From positions 5,961,138 to 6,025,137 of the forward strand of contig CM055755.1 of assembly GCA_029465975.1 (NCBI GenBank): DNA of 64,000 bases. Direction: 5' to 3'. Made by a program: the position numbers and the translations under genes. This document shows, one piece after another, positions 14,298-25,139 of the stretch. Every line of letters starts with the position of its first letter. Within the stretch, counting starts at the first letter, position 1. This DNA is from Dallia pectoralis (taxonomy: Eukaryota; Chordata; Actinopteri; Esociformes; Umbridae). The notes under the pieces were generated by a model, which searched no databases, was not told where the DNA came from, and saw nothing but the letters and a program-made list of their open reading frames with translations.

Positions 14298-14519
14298 TGT
14301 CACGACTCCCTTGGCAGCTGCCTTCTGTCCTTCGGCATGCAGACTTTGGCATCCGTCGTCACCGGCCTTCTAGTCAGCCCCCTCCATTATTCATCATTCC
14401 ATTTGTCTTGTCAGCCCACACACCTGGTTCTCATCCCCTCATTAGTACATGTTCATAATTCCTCTGCTTGTCCCGTGTCTTTGTGTAGTATTGTTCTTAT
14501 GTAGCCTGGTGTATGATCT
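14298..14519 (+). mobile_element. LTR-like dispersed repeat, interrupted copy
   Basis: It begins TGTCACGACTCC and shares an exact 18-bp word, gtcaccggccttctagtc (14358-14375), with a minus-strand copy at 58400-58821. Both continue with matching composition (CACACCTGGTTC-type and CATGT-type words). The TGTCAC start and the lack of coding suggest a solo LTR or LTR-like non-autonomous element; this class assignment is from memory of fish repeats. The copy is broken on its right side, where the 14-bp minisatellite begins. Confidence 0.5.
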
Positions 14520-14529
14520 ATGTTGTCAG

Positions 14530-16014
14530 CGCTACCTTGTATGCGCTACCTTGTATGCGCTACCTTGTATGGGCTACCTTGTATGCGCTACCTTGTATGC
14601 GCTACCTTGTATGCGCTACCTTGTATGGGCTACCTTGTATGCGCTACCTTGTATGCGCTACCTTGTATACGCTACCTGGTATGGGCTACATTGTATGGGC
14701 TACCTTGTATGCGCTACCTTGTATGGGCTACCTTGTATGCGCTACCCGCTACCTTGTATGCCCTACCTTGTATGGGCTACCTTGTATGCGCTACCTTGTA
14801 TGCGCTACCTTGTATACGCTACCTGGTATGGGCTACATTGTATGGGCTACCTTGAATGCGCTACCTTGTATGGGCTACCTTGTATGCGCTACCCGCTACC
14901 TTGTATGCCCTACCTTGTATGGGCTACCTTGTATGCGCTACCTTGTATGGGCTACCTTGTATGGGCTACCTTGTATGCGCTACCCTGTATGCGCTACCCT
15001 GTATGGGCTACCTTGTATGGGCTACCTTGTATGCGCTACCTTGTATGCGCTACCTTGTATGGGCTACCTTGTATGGGCTACCTTGTATGCGCTACCTTGT
15101 ATGCGCTACCTTGTATGGGCTACCTTGTATGGGCTACCTTGTATACGCTACCTTGTATGCGCTACCTTGTATGCGCTACCTTGTATGCGCTACCTTGTAT
15201 GGGCTACCTTGTATGCGCTACCTTGTATGGGCTACCTTGTATGCGCTACCCGCTACCTTGTATGCGCTACCTTGTATGCGCTACCTTGTATGGGCTACCT
15301 TGTATGCGCTACCTTGTATGCGCTACCTTGTATGCGCTACCTTGTATACGCTACCTTGTATGGGCTACCTTGTATACGCTACCTTGTATGCGCTACCTTG
15401 TATGCACTACCTTGTATGCGCTACCTTGTATGCGCTACCTTGTATGGGCTACCTTGTATGCGCTACCCGCTACCTTGTATGCGCTACCTTGTATGGGCTA
15501 CCTTGTATGGGCTACCTTGTATGCGCTACCTTGTATGGGCTACCTTGTATGGGCTACCTTGTATGCGCTACCTTGTATGCGCTACCTTGTATGGGCTACC
15601 TTGTATGGGCTACCTTGTATACGCTACCTTGTATGCGCTACCTTGTATGCGCTACCTTGTATGCGCTACCTTGTATGGGCTACCTTGTATGCGCTACCTT
15701 GTATGGGCTACCTTGTATGCGCTACCCGCTACCTTGTATGCGCTACCTTGTATGCGCTACCTTGTATGGGCTACCTTGTATGCGCTACCTTGTATGCGCT
15801 ACCTTGTATGCGCTACCTTGTATACGCTACCTTGTATGGGCTACCTTGTATACGCTACCTTGTATGCGCTACCTTGTATGCGCTACCTTGTATGCGCTAC
15901 CTTGTATGCGCTACCTTGTCTGGGCTACCTTGTATGCGCTACCCGCTACCTTGTATGCGCTACCTTGTATGGCTACCTTGTATGCGCTACCTTGTATGCG
16001 CTACCCGCTACCTT
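14530..16014. repeat. 14-bp minisatellite of about 1.5 kb with higher-order structure
   Basis: Roughly 105 copies of a 14-bp unit, GCTACCTTGTATGC or the variants ...GG, ...AC and ...CC. Half-units (ACCCGCT, 7 bp) are inserted near 14745, 14892, 15249, 15466, 15725 and 15942. Two higher-order periods are visible: a 147-bp near-perfect duplication (TACGCTACCTGG at 14668 and 14815) and a 476-bp duplication (half-unit 15249 to 15725 and 15466 to 15942). All three forward frames stay open because the unit has no stop in any phase, giving overlapping frames of 553, 539 and 388 codons. The reverse strand has a TAG in each 42 bp. Confidence 0.97.
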
Positions 16015-17237
16015 CCTGTTGATCCAAGCATTGTCGGGAATCAACATATATTCCCGCATTCACTCGTGCCCCTGGCATTTTTCCAGCCTGCTACAGCACG
16101 GTACCAATAATACAAAGACAACAATTAACTAGGCACTGCAGGCCTGCTTGTTTGTTCGAGCAGCCCTTAAAATGTTTGCTACAAAAATGTATGCATTGCA
16201 TGTTTTTGTGGATGTTGCAGTAGCATTTGGAATTAAAAAATTTGTTTGTGCGTGTGTGTGTCTATATATAGACACGCACATTTGTACACATGCCCTTTGA
16301 AAAACTCTGGCAACCCAAATTTGGGTGGCTGCCCACAAGTTGAGAAAAGTCGTGGTCGATATTTATTCATAACAAACCCTAACAAGGTTGCATATCCCCT
16401 GCCCTTTTGCATGAATTATAGACATACACGACTGTAAAATGTGGTCACAAGACAAGTCCTGTTTGTGCTAAGCTAGCCAAAGATAGGCTGCTGTGTTAGC
16501 AGTGGTTCACTCTCCCAATGGATGGTGTAGGTTAGCTGGGTGGCATATTACAGCACCAGATTCGCCTAACCGAGTATATCCTTACTCCACCGGGTTGTCA
16601 TTGACTGCGGCGGAGGGTATCTGTGCCGCGGCGTGTCAGGCATCTCCTCTCACGTTTGCGAGGTTTTAATGCCTCGATGTCAAGGCTCCCTGCCTGGTTC
16701 GTTGTGTGCTGTCAGCTGGGAGAGGGTGAGTGAGTAGCTCGCGTATTGTGCCTGGCCCCAGGGGACAGCGAGATGTTTTCCCTTGGGAAGGAATGCTGCC
16801 AGTTGCCAGATTGAGTGTTCGGGGTTTCTTGATATGTCTCTATAGTGTGACCCAAATGACTCACAGGCCGGGTACATCGTTAGACCAGTGAAATAACTGG
16901 TCTAAAATGGGGATCAATTCAGGCTACTGGATAGTTAGGATCTTCGTTTACCAGATCTATTTATAGTTTTTACACCCCTGCGTATGACTATATCACCATT
17001 ACCAGATGGAGAGGAGGAGGTCCCAGATCATGTATCCATGTAGCCATGTATGTGCAATGAAGACAGGTCCTGAACCGAAGAATGAGGGCCAGATTCGGGA
17101 TTTAATTACATTCGCTTGAGCCATCTGTGGCCATCAATGGTGTGACTGTTTAGAACACGGTTGAATAACAAGGTGTGTTGTGCGTCATTCGTTTGTTCAG
17201 GGGACTACAGTCACTGTTTAACACGTTCAGAAGAGTT
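16015..17237. other. Non-coding spacer between two minisatellites
   Basis: No gene or known element was recognised. The first 120 bp after the array may be the far side of the interrupted LTR-like repeat, but no clear homology to the second copy was seen. Confidence 0.45.
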
Positions 17238-18045
17238 TTGAATACGAGGAGTATTCGGAGTATTTGAGTACAATGCTGTTTTGTATGAGTATTTGTATGA
17301 GGAGTATGCGGTTTTGTACGAGTATTTGTATGAGGAGTATGCGGTCTGTATGAGGAGTATGCTGTTTTGTATGAGGAGTATGCTGTTTTGTATGAGGAGT
17401 ATGCTGTTTTGTATGAGTATTTGTATGAGGAGTATGCTGTTTTGTATGAGGAGTATGCTGTTTTGTATGAGGAGTATGCTGTTTTGTATGAGTATTTGTA
17501 TGAGGAGTATGCTGTTTTGTATGAGTATTTGTATGAGGATTATGCTGTTTTGTATGAGTATTTGTATGAGGAGTATGCTGTTTTGTATGAGTATTTGTAT
17601 GAGGAGTATGCTGTTTTGTATGAGGAGTATGCTGTTTTGTATGAGGAGTATGCTGTTTTGTATGAGGAGTATGCTGTTTTGTATGAGTATTTGTATGAGG
17701 AGTATGCTGTTTTGTATGAGGATTATGCTGTTTTGTTTGAGTATTTGTATGAGGAGTATGCTGTTTTGTATGAGGAGTATGCTGTTTTGTATGAGTATTT
17801 GTATGAGGAGTATGCTGTTTTGTATGAGGAGTATGCTGTTTTGTATGAGTATTTGTATGAGGAGTATGCTGTTTTCTATGAGTATTTGTATGAGCAGTAT
17901 GTTGTTTTGTATGAGGAGTATGCTGTTTTGTATGAGTATTTGTATGAGGAGTATGCTGTTTTGTATGAGGAGTATGTATTTGAATTAGGAGTATGCTGTT
18001 TGTATGAGGATGTGTATGAGGAGTTTGCTGCTGAGTATTTGTAGG
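17238..18045. repeat. Minisatellite of interleaved 21-bp and 33-bp units
   Basis: The array mixes two modules: GTATGAGGAGTATGCTGTTTT (21 bp) and the same with an extra 12 bp carrying TATTTGTATGAG (33 bp). All module lengths are multiples of three, so after about 17350 the phase never changes and two forward frames stay open. One (17367-18044, 225 codons) is a Tyr/Glu-rich repeat of the type YEEYAVLYEYL. The other (17281-17988) reads MRSMLFC. The Tyr/Glu frame ends in a less repetitive LYEDVYEEFAAEYL and a TAG. I see no splice sites, signal peptide or known family, so I call it a repeat, not a gene. Confidence 0.93.
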
Positions 18046-21000
18046 AGTAGATTATTTGATCTGTTCACGTGCCAGCACAATGCTTAACAGCACAAGCATC
18101 AATCTAATGTTGGTGTGTAAAGTGATACTTACAGACTCTTTTAAAGATGGAATCTGTACGCTACATGTGGTGACTATGGTACATCATGGTTATTGATTTG
18201 ATTACTAATTTATGCACTCATCAAAAACAACAATTCCTAAACGTAAAATATGTCCTGTACTCAAACTAAAAGATTACGTGCAATACTTAAAGAACACAAG
18301 CATTCTGGTCATAAACTTTATTGAATTAAGTGTAATCTATACAAAAGCAATACTTGAAAAAAATACATTTTAAATCCAATCGAAAAGGTTGTGCAAAGAC
18401 CGGATTGTCCTGTACAAATATTAGCACATCTGATCATACTATTCTAATAAAAAACAATACACTATTTTGTCTACAGTAATTGATGCCCTACAATTTCACA
18501 TCTCACCTCTGCCACGCTTGTAATGCAGTCGAAACGAGACGGACTTAAACGCTTTCGGAAAGGCAGCCAAAATGGCGGCTAAAGAAAAAAAACATATATA
18601 TTCAACCGAACTAAAGACTATAAAAGCTCCATATCCTATAATTGGCATAAACCTTAAACAGTTTGCTTTATCTCTTCAAAGAGAGGAGCCCTGGAGGGAC
18701 AGCTGCATTCAGGCACCATGAATGGGGACCGGTTAGCACCGCTGACTACCAAGCAGGCCCCCGATTCGCCTGTTCCATTCAAAAGACACCAGCTTGCCAG
18801 TGTCAACACATAACGGAGTGTCACTGCGGCCAACGGGGTATTTTCTTGCTGCTTTGATTCTGCATTTATTTAAGGCCGATGTGAGGAACCACAGACATGC
18901 ATGTGTGACTGAATCTCCTCGAGTAAAAGTGTTGGATTAAATTAAATTCTAATTAGGATTTTTATTGATTTTATTTAATTTAATCTTTGCCAAAAAAAAA
19001 CACGCCGTTTTGTTCTTATTTCTATTATCGGCGTAACTTGAGTCACATCTGAAAAAACGACGTTTTTATTTGCACTGCGGAGTTGTGAGGGAAACATGAC
19101 ATCGCTGTACGTGAAGAACCAGGGGGTTGTCAGCCGGGGCTTTCCGCCATCGTGCAGGTGAATTGCTGTTTCGAGTGTTCCGTGGTCGACGTATATCTCT
19201 TATCTCTAAGGCTTCATTGAAAACCTGCTCTTTGATAGCTGCGAGTACACTAAACCCTGAGGATATTTGCCGTCTAAAAACCTTGTAATGTTATAGTGTA
19301 ACTTAGCTCCTAGACCACATGGATCCAAAAGACCCTCCAGCAAAGTCTTCACAGTATCTAAGTTCAAACAGTCAACAAACACCAACACACTAACAATCAC
19401 AAACAGCGAACGGCGTCTCTTTCCAGTATTCTGTAGATACTGTGTAGTTACATAGCACAGTAATGGAGCGAGTCATCATGCCGTCATTTCTCGTCTCTTA
19501 ATGTCCGATAAATCACTTGTTTTAGTACGCAAATTAACCTGAGCTACTTTTGTCCATGAGCACATTTAAGAAAAAACGTATTTACCTCGATGAACCAAAA
19601 CCTCTGACCCAAACAGCAGGTGTAGTTTTTGTTCAACTCCTCTCATACGCAAAAACAGGTGACGCCAAGCATGTGCTGTAAACACACTATTTAGAGCCCG
19701 TCATTCTCACCACGTTAATATGTTTTAGACTAAATAATGCATTAGCTGCATGTAGTTCTGCATTCTATATGCACAATGGACCTCAAAAAGACGTTTAAAA
19801 AACGATAGCCCTTTGACAAATCGACTTTGACATCGATCCCAGCTTTGAGTGGTCGATGGCCTGTCTCCATCAGCTTTACACGGCTGGATTCGGTCGGTTC
19901 CTCCCGTTGGATCGGATAGGAAGAGCTGGTGACCTTCACGTCAGCACGCACGTACATTTGACGGGGTTAAGTCCGGGCTTGTCCCGGAGCCATTCTTGTG
20001 TTGACTTGGCTTTGTGTTTCGAGTTGTTCTAATGCGGCCATATGAGTCTGTGCCTCAGTCTGGGGTCTTTGCGCTCTGGGTCAGGATTCTTCCAGGTCCT
20101 TCTCTGAAATGTCACTCGGTTCATCCCTCCCACGATCATGACCACAGTCTCTGGCTGTGGCGCGTCCCTGTACCATGATTAATCACCCGCGTGCGCTTTA
20201 CACTTCACAGCGCCTTGGCATTTGTGCCTAATAATTCGTATTTTTTTAGACCAAATATATTGTTACTTATATTCTGAGTTCTTCATACGACGGGGTCATA
20301 TTACCTAATATTCCTGAGATACTTTTTTCTAGCCGGTCTACCATGAAGGCTCGATTGATTTTTGTGCTGCAGAGCTGGTTTGTCCTCCTGGCAGCTTCTA
20401 CCATCTCTGCAGAGCAACTCTGAAGCTCTGTAAGGAAGGCCATTTGGTTGTACGTTGCCTCCCTGATGAAGTCTCTTCTTGCCAGCCTAGTTTGTTCAGA
20501 CTGGCAGCCATTTCACAGTGATGGAGTTCACTGTGCTACCGGGAAACTTCGATGCTTTGTCATTTTTAGGAATCCTACCTATTGAAAAATCTTAGTGGTC
20601 AGAATAGTATCTGAAGGCAATGTATGATCATATAGGGAGTTTGTATACAAGATTATAGGATTTGAAAAAGTAGTATCAAGTGTAGTTCAGTATATTGGAA
20701 TATTGCTCCTCGGTTCTAATGTGTCTGTTTGGATATCAGGCCGTGCTGAGCAGTGTGTAAAAACATTGATTCTTTCGCTCGTCTTTCTTCTCAGCACTGC
20801 CGCGGTCCATCTCAATCATCACAGACCCAAGCACAAACAACCCAGCTCGGCAAATGTACAATTTACAGGTTTTGAAACCCAATCTCGCTTCCTAAAACCT
20901 CTCTAGTATGTCTGTTCATCTGCGGTTGCTATGAGACAAGCACCTCTGTGCACTCAGAGGGCCGCCCCGACCAATAACAGAGGCATGGTTCTGCGTCTTG

Positions 21001-21230
21001 ATAAACGCCGCAGTCCGCTGAAGCACTTTGTTGCTCTCTTTCCTCTCCGTCCGTTCGTCTGAGAGTAGCGGTGGTACGTAATGGGGTATGGGAGGAAGGC
21101 ACTTGGTCAGTGGCCCTAATGGATAAGCTCCAGACCAGAGCTGCCTTCAAAGGATCAAGCATCAGAAAGAAATGACACACTAACAGAAATTGTCTTTAGT
21201 GAAACTGTCGATCTACTCTGAGAAGTCCTC
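18046..21230. other. Non-coding stretch, no gene recognised
   Basis: AT-rich sequence with only short unmatched frames on both strands. No RNA gene or mobile element was recognised. Confidence 0.5.
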
Positions 21231-21864
21231 AGCACCAAAATGCATCATTATTTAGACACCAAAATACACCATTATTTAGGCACAAAAATGCACCATTATT
21301 TAGGCACCAAAATGCACCATTATTTAGGTACCAAAATACACCATTATTTAGGCACCAAAATGCACCATTATTTAGGCACCAAAATACACCATTATTTAGG
21401 CACCAAAATGCACCATTATTTAGGCAGTAAAATACACCATTATTTAGGCACTAAAATGCACCATTATTTAGGTACCAAAATACACCATTATTTAGGCACC
21501 AAATTGCACCATTATTTAGGCACCAAAATACACCATTATTTAGGCACCAAAATGCACCCTTATTTAGGCACCAAAATACACCATTATTTAGGCACCAAAA
21601 TACACCATTATTTAGGCACCAAAATAACCCATTATTTAGGCACCAAAATGCACCATTATTTAGGCACCAAAAACACCCTTATTTAGGCACCAAAATGCAC
21701 CCTTATTTTGGCACCAAAATGCAACATTATTTAGGCACCAAAATGCAACATTATTTAGGCACCAAAATGCACCCTTATTTAGGCACCAAAATGCACCCTT
21801 ATTTAGGCACCAAAATGCACCATTATTTAGGCATCAAAATGCACCATTATTTAGGCACCAAAAC
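21231..21864. repeat. 24-bp minisatellite, about 26 copies
   Basis: The unit contains CACCAAAATGCACC and ATTATTTAGG. The period is 24 bp (CACC at 21233 and 21257). ATGCACC and ATACACC variants alternate in the first half, hinting at a 48-bp dimer unit. As 24 is divisible by three, one frame stays open and reads HHYLGTKM or HHYLGTKI repeats (21240-21686, then 21695-22018 after a deletion). No gene context supports translation. Confidence 0.96.
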
Positions 21865-23545
21865 ACTATATGATAATACTACTCTGATGCATGTAAGTCA
21901 TTACATACCGGAGAAAACATTAAGTGACACTGACATTTGCTGGGGATGGAGAGGTGAGTGCTATGTCCCAAATCTGGGCTGGTTTCCAAACGCACTCGTT
22001 TTACTAAAGGGAAGCTAGTGATATATTTAATTGGTTTTAGGGAAAGGTATTGTACTTGACCCTAGTTTTCATTTGCCTTTTGAATTTTTCTTACATCTTA
22101 GCCAACTCATGTTCTCACGAACGTGGTGTTTAAATCCTCATCAACAGCTACGGTTGCACACCGAAGTGAAAGGAAACGTTAAAATTCCTCTTTACCCAAC
22201 GGTGAGCTGAAGCTGAAAGGCCATCCTCATTATCTGCCGCAGGGATTAAGCGTTTTCTCACCACAGCCGGTAACATACTCCCACTACCGAACATCTAGAA
22301 AATCAGCGACAGCATGAGACTATTTTCCAGCAAACGTCGTCTCACCTGGATGTGGCCTTTGCTGTTCTACGATGTTATTCGCCAAAACAAAATTGAAAAA
22401 GACACCACTGAACCATACCGAAAGTATACCTTGCACTTGTTGAGCTTAAAAGAGATGGTTACGTAGTTTTCAGCAACATTGGCAGCACGTACAAAGCATC
22501 GTGGTGGGATGTTTGCTGTAGGTCTGGCGAGGTCTGAATCGGACCATGAGATCCCAAACCAACAGGCTCAGAGACAATGTTTGCACGCAAGCCATTTGAA
22601 CGAGACTGAGCGCCATGCACTAGTTTCCTGCGAACAATCGGATACCAACTGCTCCCAGAATCATTTTAGCTATTAGATAATGCTTTAACTCTGTTACTGT
22701 GTTTTCGTTGTTGAATTGTTGTAAGGATATCTCGCAAGCAAGCTATTTGTTGAACTGTCCGTGCCTCATACGCATATGCTAAATAATAAAATAATATAAG
22801 ATAAAAATAATAAAGTTTCCATAGTAGCCGGCAAACCCTTACCTTCTAACCCATAGCCCTGGAGACCACTCGTAACCCCAAGTGGTATTGACTATGTCAC
22901 AAAATCCCGCTGCAGTGGGGAAATTGATATCCACGTTTACAGTTATAGTTACTGTATAGTCTACCGGCGTTGCAAATGCAAACGATTCCTAGCGGGCACC
23001 TGAATCTGCCGCGTCATGTCAGCTAGACACACAGGACGTGGTGTAATATCGGCCTTATAAACACAAGTGTCATCCGACCAGATAAATATTACACACGCCG
23101 ATACGATTTGCCCGGCGACACGGATTGTTCCGACAACAAACGGCGAGCTGAGACAAACGTGCGCACCCTCTGCATGCGCTACGTCTTCTCTGTCACTTTT
23201 TGTCGTTGCTGTAGAACCCCCTAAAACCAAATAATAATTACGTTGATAAGTGCTGATTGCTTATTAACGGGGCGGTGGTGTGCTACCGATGTCACATCGC
23301 ATTAGGCTCCTCTGACCTTCTCCGGCGTTCCCGATTGTTGTATTCCATGAATTATACACGGCGAATGGTAATTTGTAAGTTTGAAAAAGGAACGATGCAC
23401 ATGTCTCTTAATTACTAAGTATTTGCACACGCCGGTGGCTTGTCTTGTACTTACACGACTGGAATATATTATCAGCCCCGCAGGTGGTAGCCATCTCCTC
23501 AGCGTCCTATTGGAACGTACCAACTGTGAGATCCCTGAATAACAG
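21865..23545. other. Non-coding stretch upstream of the CpG-dense block
   Basis: No gene was recognised. GC and CpG content rise from about 22960 towards the block at 23546. Confidence 0.5.
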
Positions 23546-24010
23546 CGGCACCAATCGCGCCCTATACCCGGTGTGAGAGCCGAGGAAATGGCGGCCGTAG
23601 CAGTCCTGAATCGGCGCCCGGGACGTAGTGAACCACCCCCGAGTTGCCTTTCACTGTAACCTCGACCCAATTCTCAGAGGGCGGGAAAGCAACTCTCATC
23701 ATCTGGGCCCCCCCCGGACACGTGGGGCGACGCAGGCTGTTCCACTTCACAGCCGACAACCTAATCCATCTTCATTGTGTGGAGGCGGGGGGGGGGTCTG
23801 GCTGGAAAGAGTGCGCCAGGACCATGGGGTGAGAGGATCGTCCCGGGTGTATCGCTCTAGGGTGTTCACGGTCTCCAGTTCCCCCATCAGTTCTCCGCAG
23901 TACCGAAATATGACGATTGGCTGCTCGGGAATTCTGCCAACGTCACAACGTTCCCCGGTTCGGCCGTCTTCTTTTGGCCATCAGGGCTGCGGCTTCAGCA
24001 AACGCGGAAT
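23546..24010. promoter_or_regulatory. CpG-dense block upstream of lrfn1 (candidate)
   Basis: The segment 23546-23760 alone holds about 18 CpG dinucleotides in some 215 bp, far above the surrounding AT-rich DNA. It lies about 1.1-1.6 kb before the exon that holds the lrfn1 start codon. That exon opens with a splice acceptor, so an upstream 5' non-coding exon and promoter must exist somewhere. A CpG-rich promoter here is plausible but not shown. Several overlapping frames on both strands cross the block and none matches a family I know. Confidence 0.3.
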
Positions 24011-25139
24011 GAGAGCTGGAAATCGGGATGTCATTCTTAACCGTCGGATGATGGATGACTGCAGATGGTGTCGTCTTACGACAGTTGATCCCAGGAGCGA
24101 GTTTGAGAGGAAGTGAGAGACTGTCAGAGAGGTAGAAAATAACTTTGTACAGTTAGTAGAGAATATGAAAACAGAAGTCGATATGGAGGTGGGACAAATG
24201 GGATGAAATGGCCTGACATTGTCACTGATTCAACAACGAGGCACCATCTTTACACGTGCCATCCTACTATTACCTCCGTTCAGAAAATCCACCTGCCACT
24301 TGTAATGTATTCTGAGAAAAAGCATCTTGGGGATCCAGCCATCCAGCTTGGCTAACCAGGCTTTAGTTGCATTCCGTATCGCGCTGTTACATTTGCCCAA
24401 CCATCCGATGTACAGCTGTGAAATTGGTTCGGCGAATTATGCCGCAAATAAGCAGCTGTTCTCGTTCCGTTGGTGCCACGCGGCTTGAGATTCCATTTCA
24501 TGACATTTTTAAACGGTCGAACAAAAGGCCTGATGCCATGGACTGTGACCAACCTAATGCTGACTCTGGTGCGTTAATGTGTTGTCCCGATAACCTTAAT
24601 CACCGACATGGCATCGATGCACAGAAAAGTCATCACGTTCCAGTGCTGTTTCCCAAAATGCATCATGCAACTATTTGAGAGATAGCGGAAGAGGCGTGGA
24701 GACAGAAATCACGAGCTACCAATATTTTGATCATTGTAGTGATGGACAGCCATTCTGGGAAAACAAACCATTTCTGAATGACTGTTGTGTTACAAAACTC
24801 AAATGAGAGTCGACTAGACAATCTTGGAACTGACTTACTGTCTCTCTTGTTTGTATTTGTTATTAATGTGTGAATTGAGTGTTGCATTAACCGGCCAGAA
24901 CAAATATGTTGTTCTATGTAAACGTACTTATGATTCTGTAAAAGTCAAATGTGAAATGTAGACCTGAATGTGTATGTTTTGCAACAATAAGGCCTAAATA
25001 GAGATCTAACCTATGTGGAACAATTGTAATAGATTAACCCATAAATGCAGTATCAATCTTGTTCCACAGAATAAATGTACCACCTGCAGTTAAAACATCC
25101 TGACATGTTCTGACCTGTGCCTTTTCCTCCGCCTTGCAG
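24011..25139 (+). other. Sequence upstream of the first lrfn1 coding exon
   Basis: It ends in a pyrimidine-rich tract and a CAG acceptor (CTTTTCCTCCGCCTTGCAG, finishing at 25139). This marks it as an intron 3' end rather than a promoter-proximal leader. No other element was recognised. Confidence 0.5.

Noticed and set aside
14449..16132. Frames of 553, 539 and 388 codons taken as a large Cys/Tyr/Leu-rich protein
   Set aside because: They are produced by a 14-bp satellite without stops in any forward phase; three overlapping frames give the same peptide and no splice, promoter or family support exists.
16501..16520. Left end of a hAT element (CAGTGGTTCACTC)
   Set aside because: The match stops after CAGTGGTTC, no right end or 8-bp duplication is found nearby, and it is 40 kb from the right end seen at 58 kb.
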